Origin: Maricaulis sp965657935
GTDB taxonomy: Bacteria; Pseudomonadota; Alphaproteobacteria; Caulobacterales; Maricaulaceae
NCBI GenBank assembly: GCA_965657935.1
Contig: CBFHQE010000012.1
Span: forward strand, 1-33,865
Length of the DNA stretch: 33,865 bases
Direction of reading: 5' to 3'
The position numbers and the translations under genes were made by a program. Below are positions 16,652 to 24,767 of the stretch, in pieces (within the stretch, counting starts at the first letter, position 1; the number at the start of each line of letters is the position of its first letter). Below the pieces are notes generated by a model that saw only the letters and a program-made list of their open reading frames with translations, did no database searches and was not told where the DNA came from.

Positions 16652-17188
16652 ATGCGAAATTTGATGTTGGGCCTGATCGTTTCCGCGATCGCGCCTGCCG
16701 CGGCCGCTCAGGACTTTGCCGAAGGGCTTTATGACGGGCGTGATGTTGCGGGCTGGGCCTATTCCCAATCCGGCTCGTTGGGCTCCGGACTGGCGACGTG
16801 GATTCCGGTCAGCGGTGGTAGTGAAGTTGACGGCGCGAATTGCAATGTTGGAATGGCCGAAGTCCAGGGCAGTCGCGCGGATTACCTCGAGTATTTCAAC
16901 GCCGTCACGCCAGAGATTTTTGCGGATCAGATGCGTTCAGCCGGAACCGTCGTGCGCGCGGGGCATCTGACCGAAGTTATTGATCTAGATGGCCGCCCCG
17001 CCATGCGAAATGTCCTGACTGCTGAAGTCGGCGGCCAGGCTTTCAATTTTGCGATTGTGTCCATAGCAACCGAAGGTCGGCTGGTGACGCTGACATGTAC
17101 GGTGCTTGACGGGGGGTATCTTAATCGCATGCAGGAATTTTATGATTTCGCGGAGGGGCTGACGGTGCTGGCCTCCCCGCCCAGGTAA
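16652..17188 (+). CDS. Secreted protein, first of a tandem paralogue pair
   Basis: A 178-residue protein with a signal peptide ending AAAAQD. It shares a clear plan with the next gene: GLYDGRDVAGWAY, a conserved GANCN Cys, GHLTEVIDLDGRPAMRN, a second Cys in LTC, and a C-terminal MQEFYDFAEGL helix. The two Cys could form a disulfide in the periplasm. I do not recognise a family. The ATG at 16652 is chosen because it opens the signal peptide; the ribosome-binding site is weak. The start faces the divergent acetyltransferase gene about 130 bp away. Confidence 0.8.
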   Translation: MRNLMLGLIVSAIAPAAAAQDFAEGLYDGRDVAGWAYSQSGSLGSGLATWIPVSGGSEVDGANCNVGMAEVQGSRADYLEYFNAVTPEIFADQMRSAGTVVRAGHLTEVIDLDGRPAMRNVLTAEVGGQAFNFAIVSIATEGRLVTLTCTVLDGGYLNRMQEFYDFAEGLTVLASPPR

Positions 17189-17201
17189 TTGGGGAATAAT
17201 A

Positions 17202-17735
17202 GTGAAACAAGTTGTATCGAGTGTCGCGGCCTTGCTGGCTTTGGGATCAGGGGCCATGGCCCAGGACCATGTTGATGGTATTTATGACGGTCGTGAAGTG
17301 CCGGGCTGGGTCTATAACGAGGAAAGCTCGGAGGCGGTCGGCCTGCCAACCTGGTATCCGGAGGGCGGTGCATTTGCCGGTGCCAACTGCAATCTGGAAA
17401 CGGTGGCCTTGTCAGCCTCGGCCCAGGAATGGTTGGAAGCGTTTTATGCTGCCAATCCGGCATCAGTCGGGGCGCAGCTACAGGCCTCCGGAGTTGACTG
17501 GCGCCAGGGATATCTCACCGAGGTTATCAGTCTGCACGGGCGACCGGCGATGCGAAACCTGTGGGCCGGTGCGTATGAAAACCAGGGTTTCGAGGCGATG
17601 ATGGTCTCAATTTCCGGCGCCGAACAACTGGTCATCATCCGCTGTTCCATCCAGACCGGATACCTGCTTCCAGCGATGCAGGCCTTCTATCAGTTTGCCA
17701 ACGATATCGATATCGATACGGCGCCACCTCAATAG
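17202..17735 (+). CDS. Secreted protein, second of a tandem paralogue pair
   Basis: A 177-residue protein 13 bp after its paralogue, on the same strand. It starts with GTG and has a signal peptide ending GAMAQD. Matching blocks are GIYDGREVPGWVY, GANCN, GYLTEVISLHGRPAMRN, a second Cys in IRC, and MQAFYQFAND. The middle parts have diverged, so the duplication is old. GGGGAA about six to ten bases before the GTG could serve as ribosome-binding site. The function is unknown; export to the periplasm is inferred from the signal peptide. Confidence 0.82.
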   Translation: MKQVVSSVAALLALGSGAMAQDHVDGIYDGREVPGWVYNEESSEAVGLPTWYPEGGAFAGANCNLETVALSASAQEWLEAFYAANPASVGAQLQASGVDWRQGYLTEVISLHGRPAMRNLWAGAYENQGFEAMMVSISGAEQLVIIRCSIQTGYLLPAMQAFYQFANDIDIDTAPPQ

Positions 17736-17828
17736 GCTGGTAATCAACAGGCGCGTGATGTGATTGCGCTGTCAGGGCGACCTCTGCTATCCCCCTCGCA
17801 AGAGAGAGAAAACAGGGGGCGTCCTGCC

Positions 17829-19361
17829 ATGAAAGATGTGCTCGAACAGCTGGAAGCAAAGCGCGATGGCGCGCGGCTCGGAGGCGGTGAAGCGCGGATC
17901 GAAAGCCAGCACGCCAAGGGCAAGCTGACCGCGCGCGAGCGTATCGAGCTCCTGCTCGACGATGACAGTTTCGAAGAATGGGACATGTTCGTCGAGCACC
18001 GCTGTGTTGATTTCGGCATGGCGGACAAGAAAATCCCTGGCGATGGCGTTGTCACGGGGCACGGCACCATCAATGGCCGTCTGGTCTATGTATTCTCGAA
18101 GGATTTCACCGTCTTCGGCGGTTCTCTGTCCGAGACCCACGCTCAGAAGATCGTCAAGATCCAGAAGGCGGCTCTTCAGAATGGCGCGCCGATCATTGGC
18201 ATTTTCGATGCCGGTGGCGCGCGCATCCAGGAAGGCGTTGCATCTCTGGGCGGCTATGCCGACATCTTCCTGCAGAACACGCTGGCCTCCGGCGTCGTGC
18301 CGCAGATCTCCATGATCATGGGGCCGTGTGCGGGTGGTGATGTCTACTCTCCCGCCATTACCGACTTCATCTTCATGGTGAAGGACACCTCCTACATGTA
18401 TGTGACCGGTCCGGACGTGGTGAAAACCGTCACCAATGAGGAAGTCACACACGAGGACCTGGGCGGTGCGTCCGTACACGCCAAGAAGTCCGGTGTTGCC
18501 GATGGTGCGTTCGAGAATGACCTGGAGGCCCTTGTCCAGCTGCGCCGCCTGATCGACTTCCTGCCCTTGTCCAACCGTGAAAAGCCGCCTGTGCGCCCGG
18601 TCTACGACCGCGTCGACCGCCAGGAGCCCAGCCTGGACAGGCTGGTCCCGTCCAATCCGAACAAGCCCTATGACATCAAGGAGCTGATCGAGAAAGTCTC
18701 GGATGAGGGTGACTTTTTCGAGATCGCGCCGGATTACGCCACCAATATCGTTGTCGGTTTTGGCCGGCTCGATGGTCAGCCAGTTGGGTTTGTTGCCAAT
18801 CAACCGATGTCACTGGCCGGCGTTCTTGATAGTGATGCCAGCCGCAAGGCGGGCCGGTTTGTGCGTTTCTGCGACGCGTTCAACATCCCGCTTGTCACAT
18901 TTGTTGACGTGCCGGGTTTCCTCCCGGGCACCAAGCAGGAATATGGCGGTCTGATCAAACACGGCGCCAAACTCCTGTTTGCCTATGCCGAGGCGACGGT
19001 GCCGAAGCTGACGGTCATCACTCGCAAGGCCTATGGCGGCGCGTATGATGTGATGAGTTCCAAACACCTGCGCGGTGATGTGAACTATGCCTGGCCGACC
19101 GCAGAGATTGCCGTGATGGGGGCCAAGGGCGCTGCCGAGATTATCCACCGGAAAGACCTGGGTGACGCTGAAAAAATGGCCGAACATGTCTCCGAGTATG
19201 AGGATCGTTTTGCCAATCCGTTTGTTGCTGCGGGCCGGGGTTATATCGATGATGTGATCATGCCGCACAATACGCGCAAACGCCTGATCAGCGCTCTGCG
19301 GACGCTGAAAAACAAGAAGGCGGAAAACCCCTGGAAGAAACACGACAATATTCCGCTCTAG
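17829..19361 (+). CDS. pccB: Propionyl-CoA carboxylase beta subunit (carboxyltransferase)
   Basis: Transfers carboxyl from carboxybiotin to propionyl-CoA, giving methylmalonyl-CoA in the cytosol. At 510 residues it has the exact family length. Key blocks are the start MKDVLEQLEAKR, KDFTVFGGSLSETHA, the oxyanion glycines in DAGGARIQEG and GPCAGGDVYSPA, and in the second half DVPGFLPGTKQEYGG and RKAYGGAYDVMSS. ATG 17829 has an AGGGGG site about ten bases upstream. The biotin-carrying alpha subunit is not in the window, so the enzyme is encoded in two places. Other short-chain acyl-CoA substrates are possible. The stop shares CTAG with the convergent LytTR gene. Confidence 0.95.
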   Translation: MKDVLEQLEAKRDGARLGGGEARIESQHAKGKLTARERIELLLDDDSFEEWDMFVEHRCVDFGMADKKIPGDGVVTGHGTINGRLVYVFSKDFTVFGGSLSETHAQKIVKIQKAALQNGAPIIGIFDAGGARIQEGVASLGGYADIFLQNTLASGVVPQISMIMGPCAGGDVYSPAITDFIFMVKDTSYMYVTGPDVVKTVTNEEVTHEDLGGASVHAKKSGVADGAFENDLEALVQLRRLIDFLPLSNREKPPVRPVYDRVDRQEPSLDRLVPSNPNKPYDIKELIEKVSDEGDFFEIAPDYATNIVVGFGRLDGQPVGFVANQPMSLAGVLDSDASRKAGRFVRFCDAFNIPLVTFVDVPGFLPGTKQEYGGLIKHGAKLLFAYAEATVPKLTVITRKAYGGAYDVMSSKHLRGDVNYAWPTAEIAVMGAKGAAEIIHRKDLGDAEKMAEHVSEYEDRFANPFVAAGRGYIDDVIMPHNTRKRLISALRTLKNKKAENPWKKHDNIPL

Positions 19362-20833
19362 GAGCGGGGCGTTGTCGCGAGTTTCTCCCTGAACGTCTTC
19401 ACTTCCTTGCGGCTGACCGGGATTTCAATACCCGTGCTCAGGTGGGCCGTATACTTGCTGCCCGGTTTGGATCGAACTTCAGAGACATGTGCCAAATTCA
19501 CCGCATAGGAGCGGTGGAGCCGGTAGAAGTCAGCCGGTAGCGCGTCGGTCAAAGTGTTCAGACTGCGGTTGTCGAGATGTTGTCCGCCATTGGCGAGGTG
19601 AACTTCGGTATAATTTCCGGCGGCCTTGAGAAAGATGATCTCGTCGAATCCGACGATGATCATTCGGCCAGTGGTGATGAGTTTGATCTGGGTTGGTTCC
19701 GGGCCATGCCTCGGAACAATAAGGTCCGGAAGGCGCAGGCTCAGATAACCCCACAGGACAAGCATCAGCGCATATACAGCCCGGTCCAGGAAATCACTCG
19801 GCAATCGGAGCGCGTAGATTCCTATGATGATAAAGATGCCGGCCAGCCAACGGGTTTGGCCCTTGGCATACAGGGCCAGCCAACCGGCTGTTGCGCCGAG
19901 AGAGGTCGCGACGGCGATTGTGGATTGGGCGTCGTATCCGGGAAACCTGAGGGTGAAGACGGCGATGCTGATCACAGCGACGGCCTGCAGGACCAGGCCG
20001 GAATGCCCGGTGGTCGGCCAGCGCGTGATCACATAGCGCAGTTGGGCCAGGCCGAAGACCAGCAAGAAACCGAACATGATCGCCTGGCGTGGCTGGTGCC
20101 AGTCATAGGTGTAGTTGACAAAAGCCCGCGACACCTCGGCCCCGCCAGCGAGAAACAGGGCTGTCAGCGCAAGGGCGAGGTAAAAGGCCCGGGGGTCGCG
20201 CCGGGTGCGGCCGAGCCAGCCAATGCCCAGCGCCAGGGCGAGCAGGGTTCCTCCGGTCAGCACCAGTGGGAAGTAGGATCTCAGGGGGCGGCGGTCATCG
20301 GCACGGTAGGGAATGATTGCGAGGGCCTGGATGACGGTCATCGGTTCATAACCCGCTCGATGACTGGAAAAGTGCATCAGCAACTCGTTGTTGCTGGCGT
20401 GTATGAGCTCCGGCGGGATTGAGAAGACGGCATCTATACGGCCCGGGCTTTCCTCGGTGGCGCTATCTGCGGGGTGTCCCTTCTGGCCGACCAGCCGGCC
20501 ATTCCAGTATAGATGCGCGGAAAACGGACCGGCAGTTCTAACGGCAAGCGGGCCGCTCAGCCCGTCCAGATCGACATTGTCCCACTTCAACCAACCGGAT
20601 TGTTGCGGGGTTGGCAGGTCGTAGATGGAGACAGTGCTGTTCTGCCAATCGGCAACTTGCGCACTTTCAAGATCGAGCCGCTGATTGAGAAAACCGACAC
20701 CGGGCGCGTGATTGGCGGGCTGTGGTGTCGTGGGCGGTGCCAGCACCAGCAGTGCGAGCACAGCCAGTATAAGCGTTCCCAGCTCTAGCCCCGGGCGCAG
20801 CGTTGCAAATCGATTGAGCCATTCATCCGACAT
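19358..20833 (-). CDS. Membrane-bound LytTR DNA-binding regulator
   Basis: A 491-residue one-component regulator. After a short cytosolic N-terminus comes one membrane segment (LILAVLALLVLAPP), then a periplasmic region of about 150 residues with a beta-sandwich look (TAGPFSAHLYWNGRLVGQKG), then about seven hydrophobic segments to residue 370. The C-terminal 100 residues are a LytTR domain: FDEIIFLKAAGNYTEVHL, then FYRLHRSYAVNLAHV, then GIEIPVSRKEVKTFRE. The layout suggests that a signal outside the membrane controls DNA binding. ATG 20833 is chosen as the start of the compact protein; a longer frame from 21091 would run over the divergent gene. It is transcribed divergently from the serine hydrolase 94 bp away. 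Confidence 0.88.
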   Translation of the reverse strand: MSDEWLNRFATLRPGLELGTLILAVLALLVLAPPTTPQPANHAPGVGFLNQRLDLESAQVADWQNSTVSIYDLPTPQQSGWLKWDNVDLDGLSGPLAVRTAGPFSAHLYWNGRLVGQKGHPADSATEESPGRIDAVFSIPPELIHASNNELLMHFSSHRAGYEPMTVIQALAIIPYRADDRRPLRSYFPLVLTGGTLLALALGIGWLGRTRRDPRAFYLALALTALFLAGGAEVSRAFVNYTYDWHQPRQAIMFGFLLVFGLAQLRYVITRWPTTGHSGLVLQAVAVISIAVFTLRFPGYDAQSTIAVATSLGATAGWLALYAKGQTRWLAGIFIIIGIYALRLPSDFLDRAVYALMLVLWGYLSLRLPDLIVPRHGPEPTQIKLITTGRMIIVGFDEIIFLKAAGNYTEVHLANGGQHLDNRSLNTLTDALPADFYRLHRSYAVNLAHVSEVRSKPGSKYTAHLSTGIEIPVSRKEVKTFREKLATTPRS

Positions 20834-20837
20834 ACGA

Positions 20838-20884
20838 GCAATTCGCCCCTTTTTGCTCCCGCGGGCAAGGGGCAGGTGCAATTC
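20838..20884. promoter_or_regulatory. Repeats in the LytTR/serine-hydrolase divergent promoter
   Basis: GCAATTC occurs twice in direct orientation, at 20838-20844 and 20878-20884, exactly 40 bp apart (close to four helical turns). Between them an inverted repeat pairs GCCCCTT (20845-20851) with AAGGGGC (20867-20873). All lie in the 94-bp space between the two divergent starts and could be regulator sites; LytTR proteins usually bind paired direct repeats. Confidence 0.4.
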
Positions 20885-20927
20885 CGTCGACAGCGCCGGG
20901 GGGCGTTGAACAAGACGAGGATGAAAA

Positions 20928-21953
20928 ATGTTGTTTGTGAATACGCTCGCTGCGATGGCTGGTGCCCTGTCCTTGCAGACACCTGTGGAAGAGGCGCAGA
21001 GCCGCTTTGATGATTTTGCCGAGGGTTTCCCGGCTCTCAACATTACTGTGATGGTTGAAGGCGACACAGTTTTCGAGGCCGAGGGCGGCATTGCCCGCTC
21101 CGAGCGCGACGGACTGGAGGCCGACTATAATTTCTACTCCATCGCCAAGCTCCTGACCTCAATGGCCTATGCCCGCCTGGAGGCGGACCAGGGGCTGGAT
21201 CTGGATACGCGTGTGCTCGACATCGACCCGGACCTGCCGGCGCACTATGAAAACGTGACGCTTCGCCACCTGCTCAACCATCGCGCGGGTGTACGCCATT
21301 ATCAGGGCGAACAGGACTGGCGGAGTTTTGCTGAGCGGCGTTGTTCTGTGCCGGAGGATGCCCTGGGGCATTTCATCGCTGATCCCCTGATCCACCAGCC
21401 GGGAACGGACTTGCAATACACCACATTCGGTTATGTGCTGTTGAGCCACTTGCTGGTTCAGCTTACCGAGACTTCAAGCTTTGACGCCGCCATGTCATCT
21501 GTTCTAGGCGCGGTCTATACCGCCCACACGGACCGGGAGGGCGCTGAGAAAGCGGCCAACATGTTCGGCAATCTGCGCAGCGCGCGTGAGCTTGAGGACA
21601 TGTCGGCCGAATGCAAGTTCGGCGGCGGCGGCTTGCTCGCATCAACTCATGATCTCGCCGGGATGGGTCAGGCCCTGGCAACAGGTGAGGTGCTGAACCT
21701 GGAGGCGCTCACCGCAGCGATTGGCGCCGAGCAGGGTGTGTTCGGCACGGCGGCGGGTTATAGCGAAGCCAACAATGCGCATTACGCGGCACATTCCGGG
21801 GGCTCCCCAGGTGGGCGGGCTTTCCTGCTGGTGTTCATTGAGCCGCAAGTCGTGGTGGCCGTGACGTCCAATTTTGACGGCCCCAATCACGGAGAGTTTG
21901 CCATTGGCATGGCCGGCTTGCTGGGTGGGCTTGACGTCGCTAGGTCCGAATAG
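20928..21953 (+). CDS. Secreted serine hydrolase (class C beta-lactamase/esterase fold)
   Basis: A 341-residue protein with a short signal peptide (MLFVNTLAAMAGALS). It has the beta-lactamase-fold catalytic set: SIAK (Ser nucleophile and Lys), YTTFGY as the Tyr motif in the YxN position, and HSGG as the third motif in place of KTG. Such proteins are mostly peptidases or esterases rather than antibiotic-degrading enzymes. ATG 20928 is chosen because GAGG lies seven bases before it. It is divergent from the LytTR regulator and overlaps the 3' end of the convergent prmA gene by 14 bp. The natural substrate is unknown. Confidence 0.9.
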   Translation: MLFVNTLAAMAGALSLQTPVEEAQSRFDDFAEGFPALNITVMVEGDTVFEAEGGIARSERDGLEADYNFYSIAKLLTSMAYARLEADQGLDLDTRVLDIDPDLPAHYENVTLRHLLNHRAGVRHYQGEQDWRSFAERRCSVPEDALGHFIADPLIHQPGTDLQYTTFGYVLLSHLLVQLTETSSFDAAMSSVLGAVYTAHTDREGAEKAANMFGNLRSARELEDMSAECKFGGGGLLASTHDLAGMGQALATGEVLNLEALTAAIGAEQGVFGTAAGYSEANNAHYAAHSGGSPGGRAFLLVFIEPQVVVAVTSNFDGPNHGEFAIGMAGLLGGLDVARSE

Positions 21954-22800
21954 CGACCAGCGTTTCCCAGCCTTCGATCGGTTCGCGGCGGGTCACCTCG
22001 AGGCCCGCCGCTTGATAGGCTGTGCGCACCCATTCTTCCTGTTCGGTCAGCAGGCCGGACAGGATCACCTTGCCGCCTGGCGTCAGGCTCTTGGCGATCC
22101 CCGGTGCCAGCTCAACCAGTGGCCCGGCGAGAATGTTGGCGAAGATCAACTCGAATTGGCGACCGGCCAGTTTCGGGTGATCCAGGCCCTCGGCGACGAA
22201 ACAGTCGATACCTGGCGCTGCGTTCTTGATGCAGTTGGCGTCGCTTTCCTCCACCGCCTCCGGATCAATGTCCGAGGCGAGGATTTCGGCGTCCGGCAGC
22301 GTCTTGGCAGCTGCGATGGCGAGCGCCGCTGTACCGCAGCCCAGATCAAATACCGTCCCTGGAGTTTCACCGTTCAGCAGCATTTCATCAAATGCCAGCA
22401 AACAGCCGCGTGTTGTCCCGTGGTGGCCGGTGCCGAAGGCGGGACCAGCCTCGATTTCCAGCTGAACCATACCAGTCGGCACATCATCGCGCTGATGTTC
22501 GCCAAACAGCGCAAACCGGCCCGCTTCAACAAGCTGAAGGCCTGCCAGCGAGAGCTTGACCCAGTCTTCATCCGGGAGCGTCGCGGTTTCGATTACTATG
22601 CCATCCGGCAAGCCGGTCTGTGAACGAAAGGCGGAAATGCCGGGCTCAGTGACAAACAGGACATCGAGTTTCGCAGCCTGTTTGTCATCAAAAAGCGACC
22701 AGGAGAGCGGTTCCAGTGTCGCGCTTGCGTCAAGGCGCTCAGCCGCGTCGGCCAGGGTCGCAAAGTCGCTGTACGCTGTCAGGCGCCAGACAGTGGTCAT
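21940..22800 (-). CDS. prmA: Ribosomal protein L11 methyltransferase PrmA
   Basis: S-adenosylmethionine-dependent enzyme that methylates ribosomal protein L11. The 286-residue protein has the N-terminal substrate domain (MTTVWRLTAYSDF), the hinge motif AFGTGHHGTT, the SAM-binding DLGCGTAALAIAAAK, an acidic loop DIDPEAVEESDAN, and the family motif FANILAGPLVELAP. These are the intact PrmA features. It starts one base after the stop of an upstream paralogue (TAA A ATG), so the two are translated as a unit. Its 3' end overlaps the convergent serine hydrolase by 14 bp. Confidence 0.93.
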   Translation of the reverse strand: MTTVWRLTAYSDFATLADAAERLDASATLEPLSWSLFDDKQAAKLDVLFVTEPGISAFRSQTGLPDGIVIETATLPDEDWVKLSLAGLQLVEAGRFALFGEHQRDDVPTGMVQLEIEAGPAFGTGHHGTTRGCLLAFDEMLLNGETPGTVFDLGCGTAALAIAAAKTLPDAEILASDIDPEAVEESDANCIKNAAPGIDCFVAEGLDHPKLAGRQFELIFANILAGPLVELAPGIAKSLTPGGKVILSGLLTEQEEWVRTAYQAAGLEVTRREPIEGWETLVAIRT

Positions 22801-22801
22801 T

Positions 22802-23680
22802 TTATTGATCCTTTTCGCCCTGCTCGGCGATTTCCACGGTGAGAGTGAGCCAGTTTTCGATGCGGACCCGGTCAGTGATGCGCAGGCCCGCCTGCTTGAT
22901 GGCGGCGCGTGTCGCGTCCTCTGCATCCAGTTGCAGGCCGGAAAGCATGGCGCGTCCGCCCGGCGCAATTGCACGGCGCGTGTAGGGCGTCAGCTCAATG
23001 TGCAGTGGGCCATACACGTTTACCACAACCAGATCGAAGCGCGCCTCGCGCAGCTGGTCATGGGCGTATCCTTCCGACTGAAGGAGGTGAATGTGTTCAG
23101 CCTGGTTGCGCTGGCAATTCGCGCGCGCATCGACAATCGCTCCGGCATCCGCGTCCACAGCGGTCAGTGCCGCATCGGGGTAGAGTTTGGACGCAGCGAT
23201 GGCGAGGATTGCAGAACCACAGCCCATGTCGAGAATTCGTGCGGGCTTGAAGCCGTCAACAGACATGCGATCAAGACGTTCCAGGCAGCCGCGCGTGGAC
23301 GGATGTCTGCCCGAGCCAAAGGAATCACCCGCGCGAACATCAATCGCAATCTCGTGCGCAGCAACCTGCATGGCCCCGGCATCCCCGAGCACAAACCGGC
23401 CGATCTTGCACGGTTTCAAGCCCGGTTCCTGCAGCAGGTGGCGGTCTGTTTCAGCAAAGCGGGTTAGGTCAATGACCTGGTCTTCGGGCAACTCCGCTGC
23501 GCGACGAAAATCGGCCGTGTCCGGCTCGCTCTCAAAGAGGATATCCATCCGCGCGATGTCCCCCTCGTCATAGAGTGACCAGTCAAAAGCCTGTGTCGTT
23601 TCAAGCAGGGCCAGACGATTGGCCAAATCACCCAGAATGCCGAAATCGACATGTGCAGAGAGGCGCCAGAGAGTTGTCAT
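22802..23680 (-). CDS. PrmA-like methyltransferase paralogue with altered motifs
   Basis: A 292-residue paralogue of the next gene, with the same start pattern (MTTLWRLSAHVDFG) and the same domain order. The SAM site is kept (DMGCGSAILAIAASK, then DADAGAIVDARAN). The hinge motif is changed to SFGSGRHPST and the family NILA motif to VVNVYGPLHIEL. The cofactor site therefore looks usable while the substrate pocket differs, so it may methylate another protein or have a regulatory role. ATG 23680 has an AAAGGAC site upstream. It is the first gene of the pair. Confidence 0.88.
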   Translation of the reverse strand: MTTLWRLSAHVDFGILGDLANRLALLETTQAFDWSLYDEGDIARMDILFESEPDTADFRRAAELPEDQVIDLTRFAETDRHLLQEPGLKPCKIGRFVLGDAGAMQVAAHEIAIDVRAGDSFGSGRHPSTRGCLERLDRMSVDGFKPARILDMGCGSAILAIAASKLYPDAALTAVDADAGAIVDARANCQRNQAEHIHLLQSEGYAHDQLREARFDLVVVNVYGPLHIELTPYTRRAIAPGGRAMLSGLQLDAEDATRAAIKQAGLRITDRVRIENWLTLTVEIAEQGEKDQ

Positions 23681-23751
23681 GAAGAGTCCTTTTCTGGCGG
23701 CGGTGTCTGGCGGGTTTTTACGCGCGAGGCAAGGGGGAAGCGTTCCACGCG

Positions 23752-24135
23752 CTATTCATGGATGCGTTCGGCGACCGACAGGGGGATGTCATGTTCATCA
23801 CATCTAAGCCTGATCCGAATATGATCCCCTGTTGCGAGTGAGGGGTCAGCGTAACGCAGGTTGTAAATCCCACCGTCGGGAGTGCGCGCCAACACCTCGA
23901 ACCGACCGCGCCCGGGTCTCCAGTATCCGATATGGAACTGCGCCGTCACGTTGGTGACGACTGCAGAACTACTTCCGCAGTCATGGATGTTTTGCTCCTC
24001 GGCGTGTGCTGTCCACGCCAGATTGGCCGCGTACAGGATTCCAAGTGCCAGCAAGAGCGAACCCGCCCAGTAGTCGAGGCTCATGTTAAAGGTGAGCTGA
24101 CGCCACAATTTCAGGATGCTTCGTGTAAAGGCCAT
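23752..24135 (-). CDS. Single-pass membrane protein, unknown
   Basis: A 127-residue protein with one hydrophobic segment at about residues 24-42 (GSLLLALGILYAANLAW), after a basic N-terminus. The remaining 85 residues are probably periplasmic and hold two Cys and a beta-rich stretch (IYNLRYADPSLATGDHIRIRLR). No family is recognised. An internal ATG at 24084 (MSLDYWAG) is an alternative start that would leave a signal-anchor; neither has a convincing ribosome-binding site. It stands 71 bp from the PrmA pair on the same strand. Confidence 0.65.
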   Translation of the reverse strand: MAFTRSILKLWRQLTFNMSLDYWAGSLLLALGILYAANLAWTAHAEEQNIHDCGSSSAVVTNVTAQFHIGYWRPGRGRFEVLARTPDGGIYNLRYADPSLATGDHIRIRLRCDEHDIPLSVAERIHE

Positions 24136-24258
24136 GACACCGGCATTTTATCGAGTATCGCAGTTGCTGCGAGAGGGACGGGCTTGGTCTGCATCCCGAG
24201 TCGTTTCAATCACACTGTGAACGGGTGGGTGGTCGGCTATTTGTGACGACATCACGTT

Positions 24259-24738
24259 CTAGAGCTTTGCCCTGGCGTGTTCCAGGTCGATTTCCTCGGC
24301 CAGGGCGGTTGGCACGATCTTCACGCCGAACGGGGTCAGCGCGACGGGCGCGAGCTTGAAATGCGCCATGGCATTGGGCAGGCAGATCGGAATGGTGATG
24401 ATCGGCAGACAGGCGATCAGGTTCATCAGACCCCAGACCAGGTGGGAGAGCGCCAGCATCCAGCCGAACGTCAAAAGCCAGACGACATTGGCGAGGAATT
24501 TCACCACGCCGCCGGCGGTTTCGAAATCATCCGGACCGGGCGCTTGTCCATTGGCCTGCTTGTAGGCGTTCACGGCCTGTTTGGAGACCGGGCGTCGCCC
24601 AAACGGCCAGAAGCTGTAACCGATCATTGGCAACAGGAAAGGCAAGAGCGGAAACAGGATGATTGCGCCCAGCAGGTAGTGCAGGCCGACAAAAAAGCCG
24701 CCAAGAATGAACCAGATGATATTAGCAAGCAGGGCCAT
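24259..24738 (-). CDS. yccF: YccF domain inner-membrane protein
   Basis: A 159-residue integral membrane protein with two copies of the YccF unit: NIIWFILGGFFVGLHYLLGA at the N-terminus and NVVWLLTFGWMLALSHLVWG in the second half, each followed by hydrophobic turns. The second copy is followed by CLPNAMAHFKLAPVALTPFG, like the family's typical ending. The function of YccF is not settled. It starts 29 bp after the uvrD stop, so it is probably cotranscribed with it. ATG 24738 has an AGAGAG site upstream. Confidence 0.88.
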   Translation of the reverse strand: MALLANIIWFILGGFFVGLHYLLGAIILFPLLPFLLPMIGYSFWPFGRRPVSKQAVNAYKQANGQAPGPDDFETAGGVVKFLANVVWLLTFGWMLALSHLVWGLMNLIACLPIITIPICLPNAMAHFKLAPVALTPFGVKIVPTALAEEIDLEHARAKL

Positions 24739-24767
24739 GGGAGCTCTCTAGATCAACGCGACATCAC

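Noticed and set aside
23932..24246. A 104-codon plus-strand frame opposite the single-pass membrane protein
   Set aside because: The minus-strand frame has a clear membrane segment and a sensible amino-acid mix; the plus-strand product has neither.
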